Notes: generated by a model from the sequence alone, not told the origin. Shown: positions 39,797 through 49,145, numbered from the stretch's first letter. The stretch: 64,000 nt of DNA from Bradyrhizobium sp. CB82 (GCF_029714405.1 NZ_CP121650.1:6577001-6641000); one strand, 5' to 3'. Made by a program: numbers and translations.

Positions 39797-40009
39797 TCAA
39801 GCAGGCGGGAGCGTGGCGGCAGCACTCGGCGCTGCATCATCGGCGTCAAGGATCGCAACCTTGCGATCGAGTTGCCATATCTCGGTGCCGTGGCGATTGA
39901 TGAAGCGCCGTGCGGCCTTGACGGCGGCTTCATCACTGGCCGCCTCAATCACCCGCGCATCGCAGATGTGACCATCCTCGCCGATAATAAATGCTCGGTA
40001 TCCGACCAT
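39797..40009 (-). CDS. Small hypothetical protein of DUF-like alpha/beta type
   Basis: 70 residues from ATG 40009 (GCGGAG site): MVGYRAFIIGEDGHICDARVIEAASDEAAVKAARRFINRHGTEIWQLDRKVAILD. This resembles a widespread short Bradyrhizobium family with a YRAF/Y-IGxDGH start and a final WxxxRxVxxL strand. The frame is open upstream into the previous gene only because of a probable one-base loss there. Confidence 0.6.
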   Translation of the reverse strand: MVGYRAFIIGEDGHICDARVIEAASDEAAVKAARRFINRHGTEIWQLDRKVAILDADDAAPSAAATLPPA

Positions 40010-40025
40010 ATTGAATTGCTCCGCG

Positions 40026-40219
40026 CTAGGTTGACGGCCGCAATTCCTTGGACGAAGCCAGTCGTTGACGTGGGAAGCGGTCTCGGCTTGGCGCGCACGA
40101 CGCAAAAGTCCTTCGCGTTCAACGCCGGGCGGAGTGGCTTGGGCCCGCTGCCGCAGACGTTCTGCCTGTTCGAGCAGCCGCTGTTCGAGGGTGCTGGTTT
40201 GTTTGAAACGGCGTCGCAT
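40026..40219 (-). pseudogene. Small helical protein, frameshifted at its end
   Basis: From ATG 40219 the frame reads MRRRFKQTSTLEQRLLEQAERLRQRAQATPPGVEREGLLRRARQAETASHVNDWLR, a family common in Bradyrhizobium that normally ends a few residues later (WLRS...P*). One base appears lost near 40052 (CGTCC for CGTTCC); restoring it gives SKELRPST and a stop at 40026. As written, it reads through into the next gene to make an artificial fusion. Confidence 0.55.
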
Positions 40220-40365
40220 CGGCGCTGCTCCATTTGAGTTGGGGCGGGAGCGCAACCGGCGTTCTCATCACCGATAACTGCCTTAAGGACGGTGCGGTGA
40301 TCGAAGAAGTAGATACCCGTTATGTCTGGTTGTCGACGTAAATATTCGCCAACTCGAAAGAAATG

Positions 40366-41052
40366 CTAGGAACTATTTCGCTTGAGAAGGCCATAGCACT
40401 CGCACGATAAACCTCGCACGAGGCTGCGATCCAGGATCTGGAGTTTTCCCCGCGAATAGGCGATGGCTCCTCGTTTTTGCAGCCTGTTTGCGACATCCGT
40501 GACGTATGTGCGGTGCACGCCCAGCATCTCGGACAGTAGCTCCTGTTTCAGTACGAAGTGATCGCTTTCCGCGCGGTCCGCCGTGTGGAGCAACCACCGA
40601 CAGAAGCGCTGTTCGACGCCATGCAGCGAATTGCAGGCAGCTGTCATCCTGGTTTGGTCGAGCAATACGTCAGTACTCTTGACACACAGCTTCGCCATAG
40701 GCGCGCTGACCGTCACCAAGTTCCGAAACTCCTTCGCTGAAATTTTCAAGGCTTGAACCGGTAGTTGGGCGACGATGCGAACGAGGGATGCGTGCGGCGG
40801 GCCAAGGCCCGCACGGGCTCCGATCATGCCTTCCCGCCCGACGACGGAGGTTTCGGCCGTCCGACCATCTTTCAGCACGACCAAAAGCGAGAACATGCCC
40901 GATAGCGGGAAGTGAACGGCCGTGATTTCCTGCCCCTCCTTTTGAACAACATCACCTTGTGCATACCCGACGACCGACGACCTCTCCCTTACAGACTTGA
41001 GGTCCCGGAGGGAAAGAAGGGCCAAGAGCTTGTTGCGAAGAGGATCGTCCAC
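40366..41052 (-). CDS. Crp/Fnr-family transcriptional regulator
   Basis: The cyclic-nucleotide-binding-like jelly roll (LRNKLLALLSLRDLKSVRERSSVVGYAQGDVVQKEGQEITAVHFPLSGMFSLLVVLKDGRTAETSVVGREGMIGARAGLG) is followed by a Crp-type winged helix (ESDHFVLKQELLSEMLGVHRTYVTDVANRLQKRGAIAYSRGKLQILD). No FeS cysteines at the usual Fnr positions. The start is uncertain: GTG 41052 places the protein start where the family starts; the frame is open to 41199. Target genes unknown. Confidence 0.82.
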   Translation of the reverse strand: MDDPLRNKLLALLSLRDLKSVRERSSVVGYAQGDVVQKEGQEITAVHFPLSGMFSLLVVLKDGRTAETSVVGREGMIGARAGLGPPHASLVRIVAQLPVQALKISAKEFRNLVTVSAPMAKLCVKSTDVLLDQTRMTAACNSLHGVEQRFCRWLLHTADRAESDHFVLKQELLSEMLGVHRTYVTDVANRLQKRGAIAYSRGKLQILDRSLVRGLSCECYGLLKRNSS

Positions 41053-41226
41053 TTGCGCACCTATCGCCCGATCGGTCGGGCCGGTCCGCAGGGGGTAAAT
41101 CAACGCTCCGAGGGCGTTACCACGGAAGGGGTACGTGACGACAAAGTCGGACGAGGTCGATCCGTTCCTCGCAATTCTTATGTTGCCATGCAAGCACAAG
41201 GGGGGTCCAGGCAGGCGTTCGTGCGC

Positions 41227-41484
41227 TCATCCACATGGATTTGCTGTCACCACTCCGCGAAGGTCCAGACGGCTCGCAATAAGCAATCGACGGCGGGACC
41301 GGGATCGCGCATCGCACGCCTGCCTTCTGATCCGCCCAGGCAGTGCGGTCGAGCTGGGCGCGCGGCACATGCGCCTGACCTGTTCGGCAATGCTGATCTT
41401 GCGCAGCTTGGCCAGCATCTCGAGCTGCTCGAAATCGTGCTCGTCGAAGACGACGAGGACCTTGCGGCCCATCATTGCCTCCAT
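41227..41484 (-). CDS. Small protein with ribbon-helix-helix-like segment
   Basis: From ATG 41484: MEAMMGRKVLVVFDEHDFEQLEMLAKLRKISIAEQVRRMCR, then a low-complexity Arg-rich tail. The KVLVVFDEHDFEQLEMLAKLRKISIAEQVRRM part resembles a CopG/RHH-type strand-helix-helix. The tail may be non-native because this area is rearranged. Confidence 0.4.
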   Translation of the reverse strand: MEAMMGRKVLVVFDEHDFEQLEMLAKLRKISIAEQVRRMCRAPSSTALPGRIRRQACDARSRSRRRLLIASRLDLRGVVTANPCG

Positions 41485-41553
41485 CTCGCTTCCGGCGGAT
41501 AGGTGACGCCTCCGCCGAACTTCCATTCGAAATTGGTGAAGTCGCCGCCGTCG

Positions 41554-41665
41554 ATTCCCTAAGCCTGTCACGCATCGCATCGAGGAAACGCTGTGCGTCG
41601 TCCTTATGCTCGAAGCCGATCACTAGATCGTCGGCATAACGCACGACGATCATGTCGCCCCGGGA
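41554..41665 (-). pseudogene. Reverse-transcriptase fragment (group II intron type)
   Basis: The minus strand reads RGDMIVVRYADDLVIGFEHKDDAQRFLDAMRDRLRE, the palm segment with the catalytic YADD of group II intron reverse transcriptases. Nothing of the fingers, maturase or endonuclease domains is found nearby. Just downstream, in another frame, GDFTNFEWKFGGGVTYPPEARW is a second unrelated fragment, so the locus is a patchwork. Confidence 0.7.
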
Positions 41666-41776
41666 AAGTTCGGGGCCTGTTCCCAGATCAAACAGCGGGC
41701 ATAACTCGGCTGCTCGCGCGGCGAGGTTGACGTCGATGGTATAGTTGAGCGGTGTAGTTGATTCGAGGCCACGACC

Positions 41777-42061
41777 ATGCCGCTCCATTCGCAACGCAAG
41801 CTGCCGCTCAATGCCACCCGCACCGCCTATCGCACGTTGCAAGGCTGGGCGCTCGGTACGCTGATCGAGCAAGGCGCAGTGAGCGAATGCGAGCACCACG
41901 GCCATCGCAGCGACCGCGCCGATCCCGACGCCTGGAATCGAGCGCGCGAGGAAGCTTGGCGGACCGCGTTCCCCGGCGCCACGCCCGAGGCCTGCATGGC
42001 GGCGCTGGAGGAGATCAGGTTCAGCATTGGCGAAAGCTGCCCGGACTGCAGGAGCGACTGA
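41777..42061 (+). CDS. Hypothetical protein with terminal CPDC motif
   Basis: 94 residues: MPLHSQRKLPLNATRTAYRTLQGWALGTLIEQGAVSECEHHGHRSDRADPDAWNRAREEAWRTAFPG ... CMAALEEIRFSIGESCPDCRSD. Coherent composition, with one possible zinc ligand pair near the end. It lies 121 bases before Ku on the same strand. Function unknown. Confidence 0.55.
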   Translation: MPLHSQRKLPLNATRTAYRTLQGWALGTLIEQGAVSECEHHGHRSDRADPDAWNRAREEAWRTAFPGATPEACMAALEEIRFSIGESCPDCRSD

Positions 42062-42182
42062 GGAAGGGCTCAATTGTGCTGCAAAGCACAAGACCGGTTT
42101 AGTTGACGGTCTCTCCGAAGACTCCACTTCCCCCGCCTCCGCCTATATTGTGTCTATTCAGCACAGGTGGAGTTTTGCGTTC

Positions 42183-43028
42183 ATGGCCCCGCGCGCCAAT
42201 TGGAAGGGGTTTTTGCGGCTGTCGCTGGTGACGTGCCCGATCGCGTTATTTCCAGCGACCTCGGAATCCGAAAAGATCAGCTTCAACCAGATCAACAAAA
42301 AGACCGGGCACCGAATTCGTTACCTCAAGGTCGATGCCGAGACCGGCGAGGAAATTTCCAACGAAGACATCGTCAAGGGCTACCCGGTCGATAAGGACCG
42401 CTATCTTGAGGTCAGCAAGGACGAGATCGAGAACATCGCGCTGGAATCCACCCGCACCATCGAGATCGACGAGTTCGTGCCGCGGAATGAGATCGACGAC
42501 CTGTACCTCGTGCGTCCCTATTACATCGTCCCCGACGGCAAGGTTGGCCATGACGCCTTCGCCGTGATCCGCGAGACCATCCGCTCGCTCGACAAGGTCG
42601 CGCTTGCCCGTGTGGTATTGACTAACCGCGAGCACGTCATTGCGCTGGAAGCCCGCGACAAGGGTCTCGTCGGCATGCTGCTGCGCTACCCCTATGAGGT
42701 GCGCGACGCGGCGGAATATTTTGACGACATCCAGGACGTCAAGGTCACCAAGGATATGCTCGACCTCGCAAAGCACATCGTCGAGCAGAAGAGCGGCCAT
42801 TTCGAGCCGGAGAAATTCGAGGACCATTACGAGGCGGCGCTTGCCGAGCTGCTCGCCAAGAAGCAGAAGGGCCTGCCGATCGCCGCGGTGAAAAGGGCCG
42901 CGCCCGGTAACGTCATCAACTTGATGGACGCGCTTCGCCAAAGCCTCTCCTCCGAGAAGGGCGCGCCGGCGGCACGGCGGACCAAGACGCCAGCAAAGAA
43001 GGCGGCGAAAAAGCGCAAGGCGGGCTAA
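42183..43028 (+). CDS. ku: Bacterial Ku, non-homologous end joining
   Basis: 281 residues from ATG 42183: MAPRANWKGFLRLSLVTCPIALFPATSESEKISFNQINKKTGHRIRYLKVDAETGEEISNEDIVKGYPVDKDRYLEVSKDEIENI. Homodimeric ring that binds DNA double-strand breaks and recruits ligase D. The core ends at about 240; the C-terminal tail is lysine/alanine rich (TKTPAKKAAKKRKAG), as in many rhizobial Ku proteins. Rhizobia usually carry several ku genes. A ligase remnant follows directly. Confidence 0.95.
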   Translation: MAPRANWKGFLRLSLVTCPIALFPATSESEKISFNQINKKTGHRIRYLKVDAETGEEISNEDIVKGYPVDKDRYLEVSKDEIENIALESTRTIEIDEFVPRNEIDDLYLVRPYYIVPDGKVGHDAFAVIRETIRSLDKVALARVVLTNREHVIALEARDKGLVGMLLRYPYEVRDAAEYFDDIQDVKVTKDMLDLAKHIVEQKSGHFEPEKFEDHYEAALAELLAKKQKGLPIAAVKRAAPGNVINLMDALRQSLSSEKGAPAARRTKTPAKKAAKKRKAG

Positions 43029-43029
43029 C

Positions 43030-43167
43030 GTGCCCGCGCACATCTTTCAGCCCTGTATTCCCACCCGCGGCATATCCGTTCCCGCCGGAAAGGACTGGCT
43101 CCACGAGATCAAGTACCGAAGCCAAGCCGTGTCGCCGACGGGGGGCGACCTGGCCGGCCACCGCTGA
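43030..43167 (+). pseudogene. N-terminal stub of an ATP-dependent DNA ligase
   Basis: Immediately after ku the sequence reads VPAHIFQPCIPTRGISVPAGKDWLHEIKYRS before it loses similarity and stops. PAGxxWLHEIKYDG with the lysine nucleophile is the start of the LigD-type ligase domain. The rest of the ligase is missing. Confidence 0.55.
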
Positions 43168-43226
43168 AAATCAAGTAATCGACGCGACGGTCGACGGGGG
43201 CGTCACGGGCCGCCTCCAGCTCTCAA

Positions 43227-43577
43227 ATGGCGCAAAGAGGCGCGTCCATGAACCGCCTAACTCCGCCCCAGCATGGACGCCACCTACAAGCCGCGAAGCT
43301 GCGCGGCGCAAAGCTTGGTGGTTTTCGCGGAGCAATGCCTACTGTACGCATGCGCAAGCTGTCTGCCGAGGCGCTACAGGCACGCACCGAGGCAAGGGTT
43401 GCTGACCTTGCCCCCATCATCAAAGAGCTGCAGGCGACCGGGAAAACGAGTCTGAGAGCCATTGCGGCGGGGCTGAATGATCAAGGCATTCCGGCTGCGC
43501 GCGGTGGGGAATGGTCGTCAGTGCATAAGCGGCGGTGGGATCAGATCTTGCGCCGCTCCTCTGCCAAACAGCGCTGA
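43227..43577 (+). pseudogene. C-terminal fragment of a serine recombinase (resolvase)
   Basis: The stretch AAKLRGAKLGGFRGAMPTVRMRKLSAEALQARTEARVADLAPIIKELQATGKTSLRAIAAGLNDQGIPAARGGEWSSVHKRRWDQIL matches the end of resolvase/invertase-type recombinases, whose final part is a helix-turn-helix. The catalytic N-terminal domain is absent; the upstream residues are not family-like. Confidence 0.65.
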
Positions 43578-43616
43578 ATTGTCGTAGGCTGCTCACGGCG
43601 TAGAGGATCGTCAGAG

Positions 43617-44699
43617 ATGAATCAGCTTCGAACCACCGTCGTTATGAAGACTGACATCAGCGGCTCGACGTCGCGGTTCCGTGAACTGCTGACCACCGAT
43701 CTTCAGGCGCTACTGGGCGAACATCGCACGTTTCTGGCGCGCCATGCCGCCGAACACGGCGGCCGTATCATCAAACCCGCGGGAGACGGGTATTGGCTGG
43801 AATTCCTCAGTGTCACTAGTGCTGCCAAAGCTGCGATAGCAGTGCAGGAAGAGTTACGACTGGCGCAGCCAAACCGAGCCCAGGATCGTCTCTCGATTCG
43901 CATCGTTATTGCGCTCGGTGACATCGCTGTTCAGGACGACGACTTCATCGGCGACGTTTTTGCGCTCGCGACCCGCGTTGAAGCGATCACGCCGCCCGAT
44001 GAAATCTATCTCACGGCTGGAGCTCGGCTCGCCTTAGCATCAGCGGAGGTCCAGACCGCGCTCGTTGAGAATTTTGTGCTGAAGGGCTTTGTCGAGCCGA
44101 TGCCGGTCTACCGCATCGAGCAGCGGCATCGCACACGCGTCATTCCTGGGATCTACATCCTCTTCGTAGATCTTCACGGCTTCGGCAAGATCATGGATGC
44201 CGGGCATGTCACCAAAATCGAGCGCATCCTCGACATGCTCGATGCGGTGACCTACGGGACGGCACAAGAATTCGGGGGCACGGTTCGCTTCAACCAAGGC
44301 GACTCCTATTGCATAACATTTGCCGAGGCTGCGCAGGCCATGGCGGGGGTAGAGCGCCTGATCTGTAAGTGGGACGCAATCCGGCACCTGGAGCAGTTCG
44401 ACTGCACGATCAGTATCGCGTTGCACCGCGGCACACTCTACGCATTCCGTTCCTTTCTCTATGGTCGCGATGTCTGGATTGCGTCGCAATTGCAGAGCGC
44501 ATCGAGCAAGCTCTTGTCGGACAGTGAGAATGGGATCTTCGTAACCGACGCCGTCTACAGTGCGCTCTTTGGCACGCCATGGCACAACCGACTCCAGCCT
44601 GTCGCCCTACAACCTTTGCCAAAGCCACCACTTGTCGGGATCGCAGTGTATCGACTGTGCGAAGTTGCTCTCGACAATGAGCCGCCTGATCCTTTCTGA
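43617..44699 (+). CDS. Two-domain class III adenylate/guanylate cyclase-like protein
   Basis: 360 residues. The first cyclase homology domain has VVMKTDISGSTSRFRELL (metal Asp) and GGRIIKPAGDGYWLEFLS (second Asp), then SIRIVIALGDIAVQDDDFIGDVFALATRVEAI. A second, diverged copy begins near residue 178: GIYILFVDLHGFGKIMDAGHV, GGTVRFNQGDSYCITFAEA, CTISIALHRGTLYAFRSFLYGRDVWIASQLQS. Cyclases need paired domains, so this protein may fold as an intramolecular pair. Nucleotide product unknown. No membrane segment. Confidence 0.8.
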   Translation: MNQLRTTVVMKTDISGSTSRFRELLTTDLQALLGEHRTFLARHAAEHGGRIIKPAGDGYWLEFLSVTSAAKAAIAVQEELRLAQPNRAQDRLSIRIVIALGDIAVQDDDFIGDVFALATRVEAITPPDEIYLTAGARLALASAEVQTALVENFVLKGFVEPMPVYRIEQRHRTRVIPGIYILFVDLHGFGKIMDAGHVTKIERILDMLDAVTYGTAQEFGGTVRFNQGDSYCITFAEAAQAMAGVERLICKWDAIRHLEQFDCTISIALHRGTLYAFRSFLYGRDVWIASQLQSASSKLLSDSENGIFVTDAVYSALFGTPWHNRLQPVALQPLPKPPLVGIAVYRLCEVALDNEPPDPF

Positions 44700-44940
44700 A
44701 AGGCAAACAACATCGAGCTTGAGGAGGTCTGCTGTTGATGCTGTGGACTCCTCCACCGGCACGAGAGTGCCAAGGAGTGGGCGCCGTTTGAAGCTCCCGC
44801 GGCATCGCCTCTGCCGCCCTACCTCGAACGTCTAGTCGATGAACAGGAGCGCCATCCAATTGATGGCGTCGCAGCGCCCGCTAACCGTTTCCTTCATGCG
44901 ACGCGGCGGGTAGTCGCGGCCGTCTGAGCGCGCAAAGAAG

Positions 44941-44975
44941 AAGCCGTCGCCGTTCTAAACCGGGCGGCGGCTTTT
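44941..44975 (+). terminator. Intrinsic terminator-like hairpin
   Basis: AAGCCGTCGCC (44941-44951) pairs with GGCGGCGGCTT (44963-44973), one wobble pair, followed by TTTT. Placed 240 bases after the cyclase stop and facing the end of the GGDEF-EAL gene. The remaining gap 44700-45189 shows no gene. Confidence 0.55.
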
Positions 44976-45189
44976 CCGCTAATCTTGTTCTGAGGCATTC
45001 CAGGCTTGAGCCGCGCCAGAGGCCACAAGGACGTGCAAGTTCAGTGAGCGGTCAAGCAGCGCTGTTTCCTGTTGGCCCTGATGTCCGACCCAAATGCTGT
45101 AGGTCCGCTGAACGTATCAAATCGGCCAATGGCCTTCCATAACACCTGTGTTCGCGTCTGATCGGACGCGGTCACCAGTCCTGAAGGGC

Positions 45190-47856
45190 TTAGGCCGCTG
45201 AGGCTTGGTGAGCCGAAAGCAGCCGCTTCAGCCGGGATGCCGGGATGGCCGGGCTGAACAAATAGCCCTGCATTTGGCTACAGCCGAGCCGTCGCAGGAT
45301 CTCGCGCTGCGCCTCGGTCTCAACGCCTTCGGCGGTGGTTGCCATGTGGCGAGCCGCGGCCATATGCACAACGGCCTGGACGATCGGCGAGGAATCTTCG
45401 GGCTCACCGATATCGCTGATGAAACTACGGTCGATCTTGATCTTGTCGAAGGGAAAGCGGTGCAGATAGCTCAATGACGAATAGCCGGTACCGAAATCAT
45501 CGAGCGCGATGCGCACGCCGAGCTCGCGCAGTTGCTGTAGGATGGTGAGTGCCTCTTCGTCATCGCGGATCAAGACTGTTTCGGTAACTTCAAGCTCCAG
45601 CCGTCCCGGCGCCAGGCCGGATTCGTTCAGTGCAGCGGCGACCTTGAGCGCCAGTGTCTTCGAGCGGAACTGCACCGGCGAAACGTTGACTGCGACCCGG
45701 ATCTGGCCCGGCCAGTTCGCCGCCTCGGTGCAGGCCTGTTTCAGCACCCATTCGCCGATCTCGCCGATCAGTCCGGTCTCCTCGGCGAGCGGGATGAACT
45801 CTGCAGGCGAAACCATGCCGCGTTCGGGGTGGTGCCATCTGAGTAGCGCCTCGCAGCCTGTCACGACATTCGCCGCGAGATCGACCAGCGGCTGGTAGTG
45901 CACCTCGAATTCGCTATTGGCGAGCGCCTGCCGCAGATCGAAATCGAGCTGACGTCGCTGCCTAACCTTGGCGTCGTATTCCGCTGCAAAAAAGCGGAAT
46001 GTGCGGCGGCCATCGGATTTTGCGGCATACATCGCCAGATCCGCACGCTTAAGCAATTCGTCGAGATTGTCGCCATGTTCCGGCGCGATTGCGATGCCGA
46101 TGCTGGCGTCGATCGGAATCTCCTGACCCTTGCAGTTCACGGGCGCGCGCAGCGTTTTCAAGATCTGATCCGCCAACACCGTTAACTCGGCTCGGTCGCC
46201 CGTGTCCGCCTTGATGACCGCGAATTCGTCGCCTCCAAGTCGCGCGACAAGATCGTGTGGGCCAACGCAGCTGCGCAGGCGGTTTGCGACTTGGCGCAGC
46301 AGCTCGTCGCCGATCTCGTGCCCGAGCGAGTCATTAACGCCCTTGAATTCGTCGACGTCGATATAGAGGATCGCGAACGGCTTGCCCTCGGCGAGCTCCG
46401 CCACCCGGCGTTCCAGGTGCCCGCGCATCAGCACGCGGTTGGGGAGATCGGTCAGTGCGTCGTAATGCGCCATGTGCGCGATTCGTTCGTCGGCGCGGAC
46501 GCGCTCGGTGACGTCTTCATGGGTGGCAAGCCATCCGCCCGAGGCGCTCGGTTGGTTCCTGACCTCGATCAGCCGACCGTCACGGGTTTCCACGACGGAG
46601 CTCTGCAAGCGGCCGACGGCAGCCAAGATGCCGTCGCAATAGGAATCGACGTCACCGGAGAATGAGCCGGTGTCGTGCCGGTGCTTGATCACGTCGCGGA
46701 AATAGGCGCCCGGCTTCACCACGTCGGCCGACAGCCCGTACATCTCAATATAACGACGGTTGCAGACGATGAGCCGCTCGTCCTGGTCGAACATCAGGAG
46801 ACCCTGCGTCATCGTGTTCATCGCGGTATCCAATCGCTGCTTCTCGATTGAAAGCCGCCTCGTCATCTGGCGGAAGATCAAATAGAGCGTTAGGACCAAT
46901 AGCAAGATCGATACCACCGCCACGGCAACGAAGAATTTTGTCTGCGTGCGCCAGGTCACGAGCGTCGCATCTAATGTCCTGGTCGCAACCACGACCAGCG
47001 GCTCGTCAGTGAGCATCTGCGAGGCGACCAGTCGATCCTTGCCGTCGACCGGGCTTGCGAGCTGGGTGGTGACGAAAGGACGGTCGAAGACAGCCATCTG
47101 CTCAGCCGAACCTCTATGGAAGTTTTGGCCGATCATCGCTTCGACATGTGGAACGCGTGCGAGCAACTGCCCATTCTGATGGTGCATCGCGATGGAAGAC
47201 TCTCCGCTAAGACCTGTCGAGGCGAAGAACTCTTCCAGCAGGTCCGGTGTGATCGCGCGGGACACAACGCCCAGGAATTCTCCGCGCGGGCCAGAGATGC
47301 GTCGGGCGAATACAATCGCTTGCCCGCTGCCGAAACGACCGGGAACGACCTCGACCTCTTGCTGCGAGGCCGGATCATTTTTCAGGCGGTTGAAATAGCC
47401 TCGATCGGAGATCTTGATATCGGCGACCGGCCAGTACTTCGACGAGTTGATCAACACGCCATTGGAATCGAACACATTGGCCCCGGCGACATCGGACCAA
47501 CCGCTGGCCTTGGCGCGCAGCACCTCATGCATGGCGAGCGTCGCCATTTCGCTCCGGAACGTGTCCGGGGAATCGATGTCACGGCTTTCGAGCTCCGCGA
47601 TGATGCTCTTCTGCAGTGCCGAGAAATCTGCAAACTCACGGTCAAAATGCCGCGCAAGGAGTCGCACGGTGCTCTCGAGGCTGTCGCGGCCGCTTTCGAT
47701 CGCGCTCCGACGAAAGCGATCGACAGTCAGCGCCGTGCCGATCGCGGTCGCGGCCATTAGCACGAACCCGCCAACGATCAGCCAAGTTAGCGGCGCCCCG
47801 CCCCAGTGACGAACCAGCGCGCGCATGCGCGCCTTGAAACGGATTGATGTGCTCAT
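45190..47856 (-). CDS. Cache-PAS-GGDEF-EAL cyclic-di-GMP enzyme
   Basis: 888 residues from ATG 47856 (AGGGGG site). Order: N-terminal membrane helix (LTWLIVGGFVLMAATAIGTALT), a periplasmic double-cache sensor (about 50-310), a second helix (FFVAVAVVSILLLVLTLYLIF), a PAS domain (NTMTQGLLMFDQDERLIVCNRRYIEMYGL), a GGDEF domain with intact RLGGDEFAV, and an EAL domain with CEALLRWHHPERGMVSPAEFIPLAEETGLI, VTETVLI, DDFGTGYSSLSYL and AEGVETEAQ. Both synthesis and hydrolysis of cyclic di-GMP are possible by motif; net activity cannot be read. Signals from a periplasmic ligand to motility or biofilm control. Confidence 0.93.
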   Translation of the reverse strand: MSTSIRFKARMRALVRHWGGAPLTWLIVGGFVLMAATAIGTALTVDRFRRSAIESGRDSLESTVRLLARHFDREFADFSALQKSIIAELESRDIDSPDTFRSEMATLAMHEVLRAKASGWSDVAGANVFDSNGVLINSSKYWPVADIKISDRGYFNRLKNDPASQQEVEVVPGRFGSGQAIVFARRISGPRGEFLGVVSRAITPDLLEEFFASTGLSGESSIAMHHQNGQLLARVPHVEAMIGQNFHRGSAEQMAVFDRPFVTTQLASPVDGKDRLVASQMLTDEPLVVVATRTLDATLVTWRTQTKFFVAVAVVSILLLVLTLYLIFRQMTRRLSIEKQRLDTAMNTMTQGLLMFDQDERLIVCNRRYIEMYGLSADVVKPGAYFRDVIKHRHDTGSFSGDVDSYCDGILAAVGRLQSSVVETRDGRLIEVRNQPSASGGWLATHEDVTERVRADERIAHMAHYDALTDLPNRVLMRGHLERRVAELAEGKPFAILYIDVDEFKGVNDSLGHEIGDELLRQVANRLRSCVGPHDLVARLGGDEFAVIKADTGDRAELTVLADQILKTLRAPVNCKGQEIPIDASIGIAIAPEHGDNLDELLKRADLAMYAAKSDGRRTFRFFAAEYDAKVRQRRQLDFDLRQALANSEFEVHYQPLVDLAANVVTGCEALLRWHHPERGMVSPAEFIPLAEETGLIGEIGEWVLKQACTEAANWPGQIRVAVNVSPVQFRSKTLALKVAAALNESGLAPGRLELEVTETVLIRDDEEALTILQQLRELGVRIALDDFGTGYSSLSYLHRFPFDKIKIDRSFISDIGEPEDSSPIVQAVVHMAAARHMATTAEGVETEAQREILRRLGCSQMQGYLFSPAIPASRLKRLLSAHQASAA

Positions 47857-48577
47857 GCAGCCCCCTGTGGGATGCAAAATGCACAAGACTCCACAAGAGC
47901 TCGTTACCATCGAAGGTAACGAAATCGTAAACGATTACATGACTTCGGTGCTGCTCGAGTCGGCGTTCGAGAACGATGATTGACAGTGCACAGCTGACAT
48001 CAAAAAAAGCGTCGGTTCGACGTCCAGTTCTGAAGTCGGTTCGATGGCCGAGTTCTTCCATAACAAGGGATATCCGACAACATCCGATGTCCGGGAGAAA
48101 GAGCTGCCGGTCCGAGCCGTCGTCCGTGCGACGCCACGCGCCTTTAAACGGCGCCAAAGGTCAGCCCCGTTGCGACAGCCGGACGCCCACTGATCGTCGA
48201 GCCATGGCAAATGCAAGTCCAACGAACTTCTTAATCGGTGGGTCCCAGGTTCGAAACTCGCCGTGGAAGACCAACCTGCGGAAAGGCCTATTTTCAGCCG
48301 GTTTTCGCGATCGGTGAGGGCGGCTCTTGCGTCTCTGCGCATAGGTCTCGTCTCTTAGGCAGGTTTTGGGGCGCCTGTCTCTGACGAGAAAAATCCGTTC
48401 CCGGCGGCAGCCGGGGAAGTTCACGGCAACTCCGTACCAGAAGCCTTAATAGCGGTGATATAGATTGGTCTCGTCGCTCCCCCACGCGTCAACCCCGAAC
48501 GCGCACGCGACGGGGGACCTGTGACGAGCGCTTACCTCCCGAGACGTTCTTCGGTGCCTTGCGTGGGCGCCGTCAGG
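47857..48577. other. 720-base gap, nothing recognised
   Basis: No family resemblance on either strand. It should contain the promoter of the GGDEF-EAL gene at its left edge. Confidence 0.35.
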
Positions 48578-48689
48578 TCATTGGGCCGATGGCAACCAAC
48601 GCCATCGGCCTCTTTTTTTGCCAATGGAGCGACGCCCCAGCAAGTCGACGCCATCTCTGCTCTGTCCGTACCCTACGATTGGCGAGAAT

Positions 48690-49145
48690 CCCAGGGCATA
48701 GCGCCACCAGAACAAGGCGGTAGCCGCGAGCGCCGTTCCGACATAGAGGATCTGGGCGGTGCGATCCGGGCCGCCGCACAGGCGCTTCCTCCCGGCGTGC
48801 CGCAATCGCTCATGGCCGAAGCCGGCCAACATCGTCATCAAGCACGGCGCGAGGAAGACGTAGAACAGTTTTTCGACCGCGACCGTGTAGCCAACATCGC
48901 CGAGCTGGTTGTCGATCGTCAGGGGCAGCACCGCGCTCGTCAGCATGGCGGTGATGGGGATGGTGAGCCGCTCGGGGAAGAACGTTTCCAGAAAGAATAG
49001 CGTCGCGAACACGACAGCGGGGGCAGGTTTTTCAGTATCAAGACGGCCGAGCTGCGACGGAGCACGATCATAGTGTCGAAACCGGCAAATTCCGTTTTCA
49101 GCCCGCTGTCGAAGAGCGCCGCCTTGCCGAGCGTCGAGCCGCCGC
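48690..49145 (-). pseudogene. Channel-domain remnant of a pentameric ligand-gated channel-like protein
   Basis: Read on the minus strand, GSTLGKAALFDSGLKTEFAGFDTMIVLRRSSAVLILKNLP is followed, after a one-base break near 49025, by VVFATLFFLETFFPERLTIPITAMLTSAVLPLTIDNQLGDVGYTVAVEKLFYVFLAPCLMTMLAGFGHERLRHAGRK and a last helix ILYVGTALAATALFWWR. The spacing of an RxxAxxIxKNxxP first helix, a TxxLTSAV pore-like helix and VGYTxAVEKxFY third helix resembles prokaryotic Cys-loop-type channels. The ligand-binding domain is missing, so it is a remnant. Family call is by eye. Confidence 0.4.

Noticed and set aside
41117..42127. 336-residue minus-strand frame
   Set aside because: Only about 36 residues (reverse-transcriptase YADD segment) look like protein; the rest is antisense to the Crp/Fnr leader, the 41777-42061 gene and the Ku upstream region.
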